Assembly (NCBI RefSeq): GCF_028292945.1
Contig: NZ_JAQGLJ010000071.1
Coordinates: 1 to 39,244, forward strand
DNA from: Sphingomonas bacterium
GTDB taxonomy: Bacteria > Pseudomonadota > Alphaproteobacteria > Sphingomonadales > Sphingomonadaceae
Direction of reading: 5' to 3'
DNA length: 39,244 bases
Under the pieces are notes generated by a model that worked only from the letters and a program-made list of their open reading frames with translations, did not search any database and was not told the origin of the DNA. Position 1 is the first letter of the stretch, and the number at the start of each line of letters is the position of its first letter. This document shows positions 16,325-24,203 of the stretch, piece after piece. The position numbers and the translations under genes are program-made.

Positions 16325-16348
16325 GCTGTTCGGCGTTACCCGAACAGC
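16325..16348 (-). terminator. Hairpin across the terC stop codon
   Basis: GCTGTTCGG (16325-16333) and CCGAACAGC (16340-16348) form a perfect 9-bp stem with a 6-base loop that contains the terC TAA. It lacks a T-run, so it may be a 3'-end stabiliser rather than a true terminator. Confidence 0.35.
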
Positions 16349-17061
16349 GTCATCAGCCCGACCTCCTGGTCAGTGATCCCGGTATAGATCATGCTGCCGG
16401 CGACGTAGACGATCACCAACAGGCCGATCCAGGCGATCCAGCGATAGCGCTCGATGTACTTGGCGATCAGATTGGCGGCGATCCCCATCAGTGCCACCGC
16501 GAACACCAGCCCGATCATCAGGATCCCCGGGTGATCGCGCGCCGCGCCGGCCACTGCCAGGACGTTGTCGAGGCTCATCGATACGTCCGCGATCGCAACC
16601 GCCCAGGCCGCGCTGGCGAAGCTCTTCGCCGGCTTGACCCCGGAATGCTCGTCGCCCTCGACCTCAGGAGAACCCGCGTTGCCTGCCCCGGCAGGTCGCA
16701 GCTCGCGATACATCTTCCAGGCGACCCACAGCAGCAACAAGCCGCCCGCGAACACCAACCCGACGATCTGGAGCAGCTGCGTAACGATCAGCGCGAAACC
16801 GATGCGCAGCACCAGCGCGGCGATGATGCCGATCAGGATGACCTTCTTGCGCTGATCTGCGGGCAGGCCGGCCGCCAGTGCGCCGATGACGATGGCGTTG
16901 TCGCCGGCCAGCACGATGTCGATCAGCAGCACCTGACCAAACGCGAACCAGGCGCTGCCGTCGCCGCTGAACAGGTGCGACACGTCGGCGACGATCTGGG
17001 CCCAGATGCCATCGGCTGCGGGGAGGGCGGCGGATGCGGCCGCTAGAAAGGAGAAGAGCAT
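16336..17061 (-). CDS. TerC family integral membrane protein (YjbE-type)
   Basis: A 241-residue membrane protein with about seven hydrophobic segments. The two family repeats each carry the acidic signature: LLIDIVLAGDNAIVIGALA near 48-66 and VAIADVSMSLDNVLAVAGAA near 155-175. A hydrophilic loop at roughly 122-148 separates the halves. TerC relatives are linked to tellurite resistance and, in better-studied bacteria, to manganese export during metalation of secreted enzymes. A metal-transport role is therefore likely but not shown. It stands alone between DUF6489 and rho. The ATG at 17061 begins a typical hydrophobic N-terminus. Confidence 0.9.
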   Translation of the reverse strand: MLFSFLAAASAALPAADGIWAQIVADVSHLFSGDGSAWFAFGQVLLIDIVLAGDNAIVIGALAAGLPADQRKKVILIGIIAALVLRIGFALIVTQLLQIVGLVFAGGLLLLWVAWKMYRELRPAGAGNAGSPEVEGDEHSGVKPAKSFASAAWAVAIADVSMSLDNVLAVAGAARDHPGILMIGLVFAVALMGIAANLIAKYIERYRWIAWIGLLVIVYVAGSMIYTGITDQEVGLMTLFG

Positions 17062-17109
17062 TACGAGTGCTTAGCGCAGGAAGATCGCGCTCTCCACCCC
17101 TTCTCGGCT

Positions 17110-17130
17110 ATGCTGAACTAGTTTCAGCAT
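17110..17130. repeat. TGCTGAA palindromic repeat, single copy
   Basis: ATGCTGAACTAGTTTCAGCAT forms 8-bp arms (ATGCTGAA/TTCAGCAT) around a 5-base centre. The same palindrome with a changed centre is found twice between hemJ and hemE. It lies between the terC start and the element behind rho. Confidence 0.75.
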
Positions 17131-17177
17131 CCAAGCGCGACGCCAGGCAGGAGGGGCGCCGCAGCATGGCCCCGTCG

Positions 17178-17257
17178 TGACGTCGAACGGGGGCACTACG
17201 CTTCACGCCGACCGAGCTTGCGCGAATCGGGTAGGTGTGGCCACCTGCCGCGCTGCG
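17178..17257 (-). repeat. Two-hairpin 3'-end element, copy 4 (after rho)
   Basis: Read leftward, the rho TAG is followed with no gap by CGCAGCGCGGCAG (17257-17245). Then come a hairpin AGGTG/CACCT, CGCGCAAGCTCG (17224-17213), a second GC-rich stretch, and the end TTCGACGTCA. It is the same layout as the copy after ribA, with the hairpin sequences changed and the flanking blocks kept. Confidence 0.8.
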
Positions 17258-18514
17258 CTATTGATTCATGCTCTCGAAGAAGTTCTCGTTCGACTTCGAA
17301 TCCTTCATCTTGTCGAGCAGGAACTCCATCGCGTCGGTCGTGCCCATCTGCATCAGGATCCGGCGCAGGACCCACATCTTCGACAGCTTGGCCTTGTCGA
17401 CCAGCAGCTCGTCCTTGCGGGTGCCAGACTTGCCGACGTCGAGTGCCGGGAAGATCCGCTTGTCCGCCACCTTGCGGTCCAGCACGATCTCGGAGTTGCC
17501 GGTGCCCTTGAACTCCTCGAAGATCACCTCGTCCATGCGACTGCCGGTGTCGATCAGCGCGGTAGCAATGATCGACAGCGAGCCGCCCTCCTCGATGTTG
17601 CGTGCGGCGCCGAAGAAACGCTTGGGGCGCTGTAGCGCATTGGCGTCGACACCGCCGGTCAGCACCTTGCCCGACGACGGCACGACGGTGTTGTAGGCAC
17701 GGCCCAGGCGGGTGATCGAATCGAGCAGGATCACCACGTCCTTCTTGTGCTCGACCAGCCGTTTGGCTTTTTCGATCACCATTTCAGCGACTTGCACGTG
17801 GCGCGTCGCCGGCTCGTCAAAGGTGGAGGAGACGACCTCGCCTTTCACCGACCGCTGCATGTCGGTGACTTCCTCAGGCCGCTCGTCGATCAACAGCACG
17901 ATCAGGAAGACCTCGGGATGGTTCTCCGAAATCGCGCGCGCGATGTTCTGCAGCATCACCGTCTTGCCGACCCGCGGCGGGGCGACGATCAGCGTGCGCT
18001 GGCCCTTTCCCTGCGGGGAGACGATGTCGATGACGCGCGACGACTTGTCCTTCTGCGTCGGATCGAAATTGTCGAGCGTCAGCTTGGACTCGGGATAAAG
18101 CGGCGTCAGATTGTCGAAATTGACGCGGTGACGGACGACGTCCGGATCGTCGAAGTTGACTGCCACCGGCTTGACCAGCGCGAAGTAGCGCTCGCCGTCC
18201 TTGGGTCCGCGGATTTCGCCCTCGACGGTGTCACCGGTGCGCAGGCCGTGTTTGCGAACCTGGTTGGGCGAGACGTAGATGTCGTCGGGACCGGCGAGAT
18301 AGTTGGATTCCGGCGAGCGCAGGAAGCCGAAACCGTCGGACATGACCTCGATCGTGCCGAGCCCCATGATCTGGTCGCCATTGTCGGCCTGGACCTTCAG
18401 GATCGCGAACAGCAGATCCTGCTTGCGGAGCGTCGATGCACCCTCGACGCCCAACTCCTCGGCCATGCTCACCAGTTCGGCGGGCTTTTTCTTCTTCAGG
18501 TCTTTGAGATGCAT
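17258..18514 (-). CDS. rho: Transcription termination factor Rho
   Basis: A 418-residue hexameric RNA helicase that ends transcripts lacking intrinsic terminators. [22 protein letters not shown] is the Rho N-terminal helix bundle. The RNA-binding cold-shock-like fold has DGFGFLR (60-66). The ATPase P-loop is APPRVGKT (178-185), followed by [14 protein letters not shown] and the Q-loop region [17 protein letters not shown]. Length is exactly typical. The ATG at 18514 is the family start; the open frame to 18565 is not conserved-looking. The 149-bp leader up to hemJ is where rho autoregulation would be expected, but I see no specific signal there. Confidence 0.98.
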   Translation of the reverse strand: MHLKDLKKKKPAELVSMAEELGVEGASTLRKQDLLFAILKVQADNGDQIMGLGTIEVMSDGFGFLRSPESNYLAGPDDIYVSPNQVRKHGLRTGDTVEGEIRGPKDGERYFALVKPVAVNFDDPDVVRHRVNFDNLTPLYPESKLTLDNFDPTQKDKSSRVIDIVSPQGKGQRTLIVAPPRVGKTVMLQNIARAISENHPEVFLIVLLIDERPEEVTDMQRSVKGEVVSSTFDEPATRHVQVAEMVIEKAKRLVEHKKDVVILLDSITRLGRAYNTVVPSSGKVLTGGVDANALQRPKRFFGAARNIEEGGSLSIIATALIDTGSRMDEVIFEEFKGTGNSEIVLDRKVADKRIFPALDVGKSGTRKDELLVDKAKLSKMWVLRRILMQMGTTDAMEFLLDKMKDSKSNENFFESMNQ

Positions 18515-18663
18515 GGGAAATCCACGAGAAATCAGTTCGGGGCAGCGGCCGGCGCTGACGATCACGAACTTGGCACGAAGCGGGAAAAGCGCGAACCCGG
18601 CAGGACGCCGGCCACGACAGTTGCCCTATGACCTAGGACGCACCGCCATTGCCGTCAAGCTGC

Positions 18664-19122
18664 TCAAAACGGCTTCACGATCGCCAGGATGACGATCAGC
18701 GCGACAGCCAGCGCCGGCACCTCGTTCAGCAGCCGCAACGTGCGCGGGGTCAGCGTCGGCCGCCCCGCCGCCAGTTTCTTCGAATAGCCGACCGCCCAAC
18801 CATGATAGCCCGACAAGGCGAGCACCAGCAGCAGCTTGGCATGTAGCCAGCCCAGCCCAGGCTGGCCGTCGAAGAAGCCGACATTGGCCGCCAGCATCAG
18901 GCCCAGGACCCACACGGCCACCATCGCTGGGGTAAGGATCATGCGCCTGATCAGAGCCTCGCGCTTGATCCAGCGCGGCCCTTCGGCGGGGTCGCCCAGA
19001 CCCTCCTGATGATGCACCAGATAACGCGGCAGCATGAACAGCCCCGCCATCCAGAACACCATGAAGATGACGTGCGCCGCCCTCACCCACAGATAGGCAC
19101 CACCCAGCCAGCCGATCATCAT
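18664..19122 (-). CDS. hemJ: Protoporphyrinogen IX oxidase HemJ
   Basis: A 152-residue membrane protein with four hydrophobic segments. H17 in AAHVIFMVFWMAGLFMLPR and H94 in LHAKLLLVLALSGYHG are the conserved heme-linked histidines of HemJ, and R33 and K96 also match. HemJ oxidises protoporphyrinogen to protoporphyrin in organisms without HemG or HemY. The neighbourhood rho-hemJ-hemE near the origin is standard for alphaproteobacteria and supports the call over other CopD-like proteins. Two ATG codons in a row (19122 and 19119) are possible starts. A TGCTGAA inverted-repeat pair fills the space to hemE. Confidence 0.93.
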   Translation of the reverse strand: MMIGWLGGAYLWVRAAHVIFMVFWMAGLFMLPRYLVHHQEGLGDPAEGPRWIKREALIRRMILTPAMVAVWVLGLMLAANVGFFDGQPGLGWLHAKLLLVLALSGYHGWAVGYSKKLAAGRPTLTPRTLRLLNEVPALAVALIVILAIVKPF

Positions 19123-19134
19123 ACTATCCCTCCG

Positions 19135-19236
19135 TCATGCTGAACCCGTTTCAGCACCAGGCGATGCGGTTTGCACAACACCAACCGTTGCTGATCTCGC
19201 CTGTCGCGCGTGGATGCTGAAAAAAGTTCAGCATGA
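19135..19236. repeat. BIME-like inverted pair of TGCTGAA palindromes
   Basis: Two TGCTGAA palindromes face each other over 102 bp: ATGCTGAACCCGTTTCAGCAC (19137-19157) and ATGCTGAAAAAAGTTCAGCAT (19214-19234). The outer ends TCATGCTGAAC (19135-19145) and GTTCAGCATGA (19226-19236) are perfect 11-bp inverted repeats. The unit ends at the base before the hemE stop codon. A third, lone copy lies at 17110-17130. The layout resembles REP/BIME elements of enterobacteria, though the sequence is different. No RAYT-type transposase gene is in the window. Confidence 0.8.
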
Positions 19237-20292
19237 TCAGAAGCTGCGTCCTACTCTCGCCAGCAGCGCTTCGACATGCTCGATCGGCGTAAATTGACCG
19301 ATGCCATGGCCTAGATTGAACACATGCGGTCGCTCCGGAAAGGCGGCGAGCACGCGGTCGATGCCTTGCTCCAGCGCCTCCCCACCCGCCAGCAACGCCA
19401 GCGGGTCGAGATTACCCTGCACCGGCATCCCCGGCGGCAGCACCGCATCCGCCCAGACCGGATCCACCGTCTCGTCCAGCCCGATCGCATCGGCACCGGT
19501 CTCGCGAGCGTAAGCCGGCAGCTTGGCCCCCGCGCCCTTGGGAAAGCAGATGACGGGCGTGCCCGGTCGCGCTGCGTGCAGGCGTTGTACGAGGCGCGCG
19601 GTCGGCGCGATCACCCACTGCTCGAACTGCGCGGGGCTGAGCGAGCCGGCCCAGCTGTCGAAAAGCTGGATCGCTTCTGCCCCCGCATCGATCTGCTCCA
19701 GCAGATATTCGAAGGTGCAGACCTCGATCACCTCGATCAGCGACGCGAAAGCGACGGGGTCGCGATAGGCGAGCGCACGAGCTTCGGCCTGGTCCTTGCT
19801 CCCCTGTCCCGCGACCATGTACGTCGCGACCGTCCACGGCGATCCGGCGAAACCGAGCAGGGTTACCGCTGGCGGCAGCGCGGCCGCAACACGGCGAACC
19901 GTCTCGTAGATCGGGCCCAGCATCTCGGGCGCGCCCTGCAGCTGCTGCCACAGGCCATCGACCAGCGGCGGCGACAGGCGCGGCCCTTCGCCCGGCCCAA
20001 AGCTCAGCTCCTGCCCCAGCGCCCAAGGCACCATCAGGATGTCGGAGAACAGGATCGCGCCGTCGAAGCCGAAGCGGCGGATCGGCTGCAGCGTCACCTC
20101 CGCCGCTGCCTCTGGATCGGTCGCCAGCGCCAGGAAGCCACCCCTTTCCGCCCGCAACGCGCGATATTCCGGCAGATAGCGCCCCGCCTGGCGCATCAGC
20201 CAGATCGGCGGCACCGCCTGCCGTTCGCCACGCAGCGCGGCGAGCAGCGGCTTCTTGATCGAAACGTCGGACAGGGCCGGTCCTTCTTCCAT
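19237..20292 (-). CDS. hemE: Uroporphyrinogen decarboxylase
   Basis: A 351-residue cytoplasmic enzyme that removes four carboxyl groups from uroporphyrinogen III to give coproporphyrinogen III in heme synthesis. WLMRQAGRYLPEYR at 31-44 is the N-terminal signature, with the substrate-binding arginines. ILFSDILMVPWALG holds the essential aspartate, and GFAGSPWTVATYM and FNLGHGI near the end are further signatures. Length fits the family (about 340-355). The ATG at 20292 has no strong ribosome-binding site, but no better start fits the alignment. In Caulobacter the origin lies beside hemE, and the same is likely here. Confidence 0.97.
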   Translation of the reverse strand: MEEGPALSDVSIKKPLLAALRGERQAVPPIWLMRQAGRYLPEYRALRAERGGFLALATDPEAAAEVTLQPIRRFGFDGAILFSDILMVPWALGQELSFGPGEGPRLSPPLVDGLWQQLQGAPEMLGPIYETVRRVAAALPPAVTLLGFAGSPWTVATYMVAGQGSKDQAEARALAYRDPVAFASLIEVIEVCTFEYLLEQIDAGAEAIQLFDSWAGSLSPAQFEQWVIAPTARLVQRLHAARPGTPVICFPKGAGAKLPAYARETGADAIGLDETVDPVWADAVLPPGMPVQGNLDPLALLAGGEALEQGIDRVLAAFPERPHVFNLGHGIGQFTPIEHVEALLARVGRSF

Positions 20293-20425
20293 TAAGAAGA
20301 GAATCTAAAAGGTTGTTGTAGTGGTTGGCAGGCGGATAGCGGCCATTAGCGCCTGTCCCGTTTTTGCCAACAGCTTGACCCGACGCGCAGCACGTTCCGC
20401 TCGCGATTCGAGCCGGCCATGCCCG

Positions 20426-20434
20426 TTATCCACA
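20426..20434 (+). promoter_or_regulatory. DnaA box, perfect
   Basis: TTATCCACA matches the strong DnaA consensus TTATNCACA at all positions. It is the best box in the hemE-ppsR space. Confidence 0.85.
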
Positions 20435-20485
20435 GGATGTGGGCGGAACCGGCCGGTGTTGGCGGCTTTGTGGATGGAACGCGGT

Positions 20486-20494
20486 TTATCCACG
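20486..20494 (+). promoter_or_regulatory. DnaA box, one mismatch
   Basis: TTATCCACG differs from TTATNCACA only at the last base. It has the same orientation as the perfect box and its start lies 60 bp downstream of that box's start. Confidence 0.7.
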
Positions 20495-20547
20495 CCGGCG
20501 GCATCGCTTGGCGGGCGGAACGGGTTGCGCTACCCGTTTTGCCCATG

Positions 20548-20556
20548 TTCTCCACA
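20548..20556 (+). promoter_or_regulatory. DnaA box, one mismatch
   Basis: TTCTCCACA differs from TTATNCACA at the third base. Its start is 62 bp after the start of the previous box, which gives near-equal spacing of three same-strand boxes. It lies just before the ppsR start. Confidence 0.6.
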
Positions 20557-20569
20557 GATTTGTGCTGAA

Positions 20570-21388
20570 ATGAGGCTGCACCTCCACCTGCTGTCCGACT
20601 CCACCGGCGAAACGCTGGAGAACATCGCCAAGGCCGCACTCGCGCAATATGACGATGTGGAAACGGTGCGGCATTTCTGGCCGATGGTGCGTACCGAGGC
20701 GCATCTCGATCGGATCCTGCAAGAGATCGCGCACAATCCCGGGCTGGTGATCTTCACGCTGGTCAACCCGGCGACGCGACGCATCCTGGAGGACCGGTGC
20801 ATGGCCCTGGGGCTGCCGGCGGTAGCGCCGCTCGATCCGGTCAACGACGCGCTCTCGGGACTGCTGGGCCAGACCGCAAAGGCTAGGCCCGGCCGTCAGC
20901 ATGCTCTCGACGCCGCTTATTTCGCCCGCGTCGATGCGATCCAGTTCACCATCGCGCATGACGACGGCATCGGGTTCGACAATTGGGAAGAGGCGGACAT
21001 TGTCCTGGCGGGGGTGTCGCGGTCGTCCAAGACGCCGACGTCGATCTACCTCGCCAATCGCGGCTTCAAGGTCGCCAATATCCCGATCGTGATCGAAAGC
21101 CCGCCGCCGCCGGCGCTGTTCACGCTGAAACGGCCGCTCGTTGTTGGGCTGACCACCAGCGCCGACCGCCTGATCCAGGTCCGCCGCAACCGGCTACTGT
21201 CGCTGAACCAGCTGCCCGACACGAGCTATGTGGCGGCAGAAGCGGTCGCGCGTGAGCTGCAGTTCGCGCGGCGCATGTTCGCGGACAATGGCTGGCCGGT
21301 AATCGACGTGACCCGGCGTTCGATCGAGGAAACCGCGGCGGCGGTGATCGCGCTGGTGCAGGAGAAGCGTGAGGGTGGGCCAGTATGA
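20570..21388 (+). CDS. ppsR: Pyruvate, phosphate/water dikinase regulatory protein (kinase/phosphorylase)
   Basis: A 272-residue DUF299 protein (PPSRP). It switches pyruvate phosphate dikinase or PEP synthase off by ADP-dependent threonine phosphorylation and on by Pi-dependent removal. HLLSDSTGETL opens the protein; the P-loop-like GVSRSSKTPTS lies near 147-157, and GLTTSADRLIQVRRNRL near 200 is a family block. Length is typical (about 270). The frame stays open to 20321 across the origin, but the ATG at 20570 fits the family start MRLHLHLLSDSTGE. It opens the rightward ppsR-maf-aroE-coaE-dnaQ series and overlaps maf as ATGA. Confidence 0.95.
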   Translation: MRLHLHLLSDSTGETLENIAKAALAQYDDVETVRHFWPMVRTEAHLDRILQEIAHNPGLVIFTLVNPATRRILEDRCMALGLPAVAPLDPVNDALSGLLGQTAKARPGRQHALDAAYFARVDAIQFTIAHDDGIGFDNWEEADIVLAGVSRSSKTPTSIYLANRGFKVANIPIVIESPPPPALFTLKRPLVVGLTTSADRLIQVRRNRLLSLNQLPDTSYVAAEAVARELQFARRMFADNGWPVIDVTRRSIEETAAAVIALVQEKREGGPV

Positions 21389-21975
21389 GGCTGATCCTCG
21401 CCTCGCAATCCGCGTCGCGTCGCGCGATGCTGGCTGCTGCGGATGTGGCCTTCACCGCGGAGGCCGCCGCTGTGGACGAGGATGCCGCCAAGGCTTCGCT
21501 AGCCGGATTGGCCCCGCGCGATCTGGCGGACGCGCTGGCGGAGTTGAAGGCGCTGAAGGTATCCTCGCGCCGGCCGGGCGCGCTGGTCCTGGGCAGCGAT
21601 TCGATCGTGGCGCTTGCTGACGGAACGCTGCTAGACAAGCCCGTCACCCGCGAGCAGGCGGCCGAGCATCTCGCGCGGATGAGCGGCGGCGTGCATCGGT
21701 TGTGGAGCGCCGCCGTCGTCGCGGAGGATGGCCACGCTGTGTGGCGGTATGTCGACGGCGCGAAGCTGCACGTCAGAACGCTGTCCTACAGCTTCATCGA
21801 TCGCTATCTCGACGCCGAATGGCCGGCGGTCGCGGGATGCGTCGGCGTGTTTCGGATCGAAGGACCGGGCGTGCAGTTATTCGAGCGCATCGAGGGGAGC
21901 CATTTCACCGTGCTCGGTCTGCCGCTGATTCCGGTGCTCGGCTTTCTGCGCGTGCGGGGCGTCATCGAAACGTGA
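21385..21975 (+). CDS. maf: Maf-family nucleotide pyrophosphatase
   Basis: A 196-residue Maf/YceF-fold enzyme that hydrolyses non-canonical or methylated NTPs and so cleans the nucleotide pool. LASQSASRRAML at 5-16 is the N-terminal signature with the substrate-binding serine and arginines. VLGSDSIVAL near 68-77 holds the catalytic aspartate, DKPVTREQAAEHLARMSG gives the conserved KP loop, and GVQLFERIEGSHFTVLGLPL is the C-terminal block. Which Maf subfamily, and thus which base it prefers, is not clear from sequence alone. The ATG at 21385 overlaps the ppsR stop. A 49-bp gap to aroE follows. Confidence 0.93.
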   Translation: MRLILASQSASRRAMLAAADVAFTAEAAAVDEDAAKASLAGLAPRDLADALAELKALKVSSRRPGALVLGSDSIVALADGTLLDKPVTREQAAEHLARMSGGVHRLWSAAVVAEDGHAVWRYVDGAKLHVRTLSYSFIDRYLDAEWPAVAGCVGVFRIEGPGVQLFERIEGSHFTVLGLPLIPVLGFLRVRGVIET

Positions 21976-22024
21976 GTCACGGGACTTCATTGCACCAGTG
22001 TGAACTTAGTGTGACCTTCCGCGC

Positions 22025-22840
22025 GTGAGCATGCCCTTTGCCGAGGTGATCGGCGACCCGATCGCCCAGTCCAAATCGCCGCTGATCCACGGTTTCTGGC
22101 TCACTGCGCTCGGGATCGCGGGCGAGTACAAGCGCTTCCACGTCCCCGCCGGAGAGCTGCCGGACTACATCGCGGGCGCCTGCGCCGACGCGAACTGGCG
22201 CGGGTGCAATCTCACCATGCCGCATAAGCAGGCGGTGATGGAGCTGGTCGACGACCCGGGTGGGGTACGCTCATCGATCGGCGCGATGAACACGATCCTG
22301 CGTCAGCCCGACGGCTCGGTGATCGGCACCAACACCGACGCAGCCGGCTTCGCCGCACCCATCGCGGAACTGCAATTAGCCGGGCAACACGTCACCGTCA
22401 TTGGCGCCGGCGGGGCGGCGCGCGCGGTGCTGTGGGCGCTGGCGCGGCTAAAGGTAGAACGCGTGACGGTGATGAACCGGTCTCCGCTCAAGGCGGCGGG
22501 GCTACTCTCGCACTTCGGGCTGAAGGGTGATGTGACGCCACTCGACGCGCCACTGGCACCGACGACCGCGCTGCTGGTCAACACCAGCGCGCTCGGGATG
22601 GTCGGCCAGCCGCCGCTCGATCTCGATCTGTCGCCGCTGGCGGAAGATGCAGTGGTGTACGACATCGTCTATTCGCCCTTGGAGACCGCACTCCTTGCTG
22701 CCGCGCGTGCCCGCGAGCTTGCGACCGTCGACGGGTTGGAAATGCTCATCGGTCAGGCGGCGCTGGCGTTCGAGCTGTTCTTCGGCGCGGTGCCGCCGCG
22801 TGAGCGCGATGCGGAGCTGCGGGCGATATTGACGTCATGA
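22025..22840 (+). CDS. aroE: Shikimate dehydrogenase
   Basis: A 271-residue NADP-dependent enzyme that reduces 3-dehydroshikimate to shikimate in aromatic amino-acid synthesis. [10 protein letters not shown] at 16-25 binds shikimate; NLTMPHK at 62-68 carries the catalytic lysine K68 and NTDAAGF at 103-109 the catalytic aspartate D105. GAGGAARAV at 128-136 is the NADP-binding loop, and [17 protein letters not shown] is the C-terminal signature. Start is GTG 22025 or ATG 22031, which differ by two residues; the upstream spacing does not decide between them. The stop overlaps the coaE ATG as ATGA. Confidence 0.96.
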   Translation: MSMPFAEVIGDPIAQSKSPLIHGFWLTALGIAGEYKRFHVPAGELPDYIAGACADANWRGCNLTMPHKQAVMELVDDPGGVRSSIGAMNTILRQPDGSVIGTNTDAAGFAAPIAELQLAGQHVTVIGAGGAARAVLWALARLKVERVTVMNRSPLKAAGLLSHFGLKGDVTPLDAPLAPTTALLVNTSALGMVGQPPLDLDLSPLAEDAVVYDIVYSPLETALLAAARARELATVDGLEMLIGQAALAFELFFGAVPPRERDAELRAILTS

Positions 22841-23430
22841 TCACCGTCGGCCTCACCGGCTCGATCGGCATGGGCAAGTCGACCGTGGCCGCGATGTTCG
22901 CCGATGGCGGCGTGCCGGTGTTCGATGCGGATGCCGCCGTCCACCGGCTGCAGGGACCGGCAGGGCGCATCGTGGCCGCGATCGAGGCGCGCTTCCCCAG
23001 CACCACCGGGCCTGCGGGCGTCGACCGTACCGCACTGGCGGAGGCCGTGCTGGGCGACGATGCGGCGATGCACGCGCTGGAGGCGATCGTGCATCCGGCG
23101 GTCGGCGAGGAGCGGGCCGCGTTTCTGCGCGAGCACGCCGACGCGCCCCTCGTGGTATTCGACGTGCCGCTCCTGTTCGAAACCGGCGGTGATTCGCGGG
23201 TCGACCAGGTGGTAGTGGTCAGCGCCGCCGAGGCCGTTCAGCGTGCGCGCGTGCTGGCGCGGCCGGGCATGACGAAGGCAAAGCTCGACGCGATCCTCGC
23301 GCGCCAGCTGCCCGACGCGGACAAGCGCGCCCGCGCCGACTTCGTGATCGCCACCGATGTGCCGCTCGCCGAGACCCGTGCCGCCGTTGCGCGGGTCATA
23401 GCTTGCGTGCTCGGGCGCACGGATTCATAG
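22837..23430 (+). CDS. coaE: Dephospho-CoA kinase
   Basis: A 197-residue P-loop kinase for the last step of coenzyme A synthesis, phosphorylating dephospho-CoA on the ribose 3'-hydroxyl. [13 protein letters not shown] at 4-16 is the Walker A loop; [10 protein letters not shown] follows (catalytic aspartate and substrate site). [12 protein letters not shown] and the lid region [29 protein letters not shown] appear in the expected order. Length is in range (about 195-205). The ATG at 22837 is inside the aroE stop (ATGA). Seven bases separate it from dnaQ. Confidence 0.96.
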   Translation: MITVGLTGSIGMGKSTVAAMFADGGVPVFDADAAVHRLQGPAGRIVAAIEARFPSTTGPAGVDRTALAEAVLGDDAAMHALEAIVHPAVGEERAAFLREHADAPLVVFDVPLLFETGGDSRVDQVVVVSAAEAVQRARVLARPGMTKAKLDAILARQLPDADKRARADFVIATDVPLAETRAAVARVIACVLGRTDS

Positions 23431-23437
23431 CGAGCCG

Positions 23438-24124
23438 ATGCGCGAGATCGTTTTCGACACCGAAACCACCGGGCTGAGCTTCCATGCCGGTGACCGGCTG
23501 GTCGAGATCGGCTGTGTCGAGCTGTTCAACCGCGTCGATACCGGCCGCCACTGGCACGCCTATTTCAATCCCGAGCGCGACATGCCCGAGGAGGCCGCAC
23601 GCATCCACGGCCTGCGCTCCGACTTCCTGCGCGCCAAGCCGCTGTTCTCGCACCTGGTTCACGAGCTGCTCGACTTCATCGCCGATTCGCCGTTGATCGC
23701 GCACAATGCGACTTTCGACTTCGCATTTCTCAATGGCGAGCTGAGCCGCTGTGGCCGGCCACTCGTGTGCACCACGCGCATGGTCGACACCCTGCCGATC
23801 GCGCAGAAGAAGCATCCCGGCGCCAAGCACAATCTCGATGCGCTGTGCACGCGCTTCGGCATCGACCGCTCGCATCGCGTCCTGCACGGCGCGCTGCTCG
23901 ACGCGCAGCTGCTGGCGCAGGTCTATGTCGAGCTGATGGGCGGGCGGCAGATCGGGCTTGGCCTGGTCGACGAGGTGAAGGCCGCCGCCGCACCGTCCGC
24001 CGCGACCCTCGCCCGTCCCGTCCGACCGGCGCGCGTTTTCACCGTATCCGAGGGAGAAAGGGCGCGGCATCGCGCGTTTCTGTCTACCGTCACCGCGCCG
24101 CTCTGGGGAGAGGCGTTCGGCTGA
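23438..24124 (+). CDS. dnaQ: DNA polymerase III subunit epsilon (proofreading exonuclease)
   Basis: A 228-residue DEDDh 3'-5' exonuclease that proofreads within the replicative polymerase. FDTETTGL at 6-13 gives the first D and E. HNATFDFAFLN (about residues 88-98) has the second aspartate, and LHGALLDAQLLAQVY (about 148-162) the histidine and last aspartate of ExoIII motif. A C-terminal tail of about 60 residues, rich in alanine and proline, would contact the alpha subunit. Length fits alphaproteobacterial forms. The place directly after coaE near the origin is conserved. A stem GCGGGC/GCCCGC (24132-24147) follows the stop. Confidence 0.96.
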   Translation: MREIVFDTETTGLSFHAGDRLVEIGCVELFNRVDTGRHWHAYFNPERDMPEEAARIHGLRSDFLRAKPLFSHLVHELLDFIADSPLIAHNATFDFAFLNGELSRCGRPLVCTTRMVDTLPIAQKKHPGAKHNLDALCTRFGIDRSHRVLHGALLDAQLLAQVYVELMGGRQIGLGLVDEVKAAAAPSAATLARPVRPARVFTVSEGERARHRAFLSTVTAPLWGEAFG

Positions 24125-24203
24125 CTGCCATGCGGGCTGGTGCCCGCCAACATCAGAGCGGGTCCCCCAATATTTTGGTGTGCCTGCCAGCTAGGAGTAG
24201 TTC

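Larger units (their letters stand above)
20293..20569. other. Probable chromosomal replication origin (oriC)
   Basis: A 277-bp non-coding region between divergent hemE and ppsR. It contains one perfect DnaA box, TTATCCACA, two boxes with one mismatch (TTATCCACG, TTCTCCACA) and a weaker reverse one (TGTGGATGG, 20469-20477). An AT-richer stretch at 20291-20312 could unwind, and two GANTC sites (20301-20305, 20404-20408) are targets of the CcrM methylase of alphaproteobacteria. Genes on both sides point away from it, and parAB-parS are 6-8 kb away. The hemE-side origin is established in Caulobacter; assignment here is inference from these signs. Confidence 0.8.

Noticed and set aside
24132..24147. 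Stem GCGGGC/GCCCGC after dnaQ as an intrinsic terminator
   Set aside because: The stem is only 6 bp and is not followed by a T-run, so it is mentioned only in the dnaQ entry.
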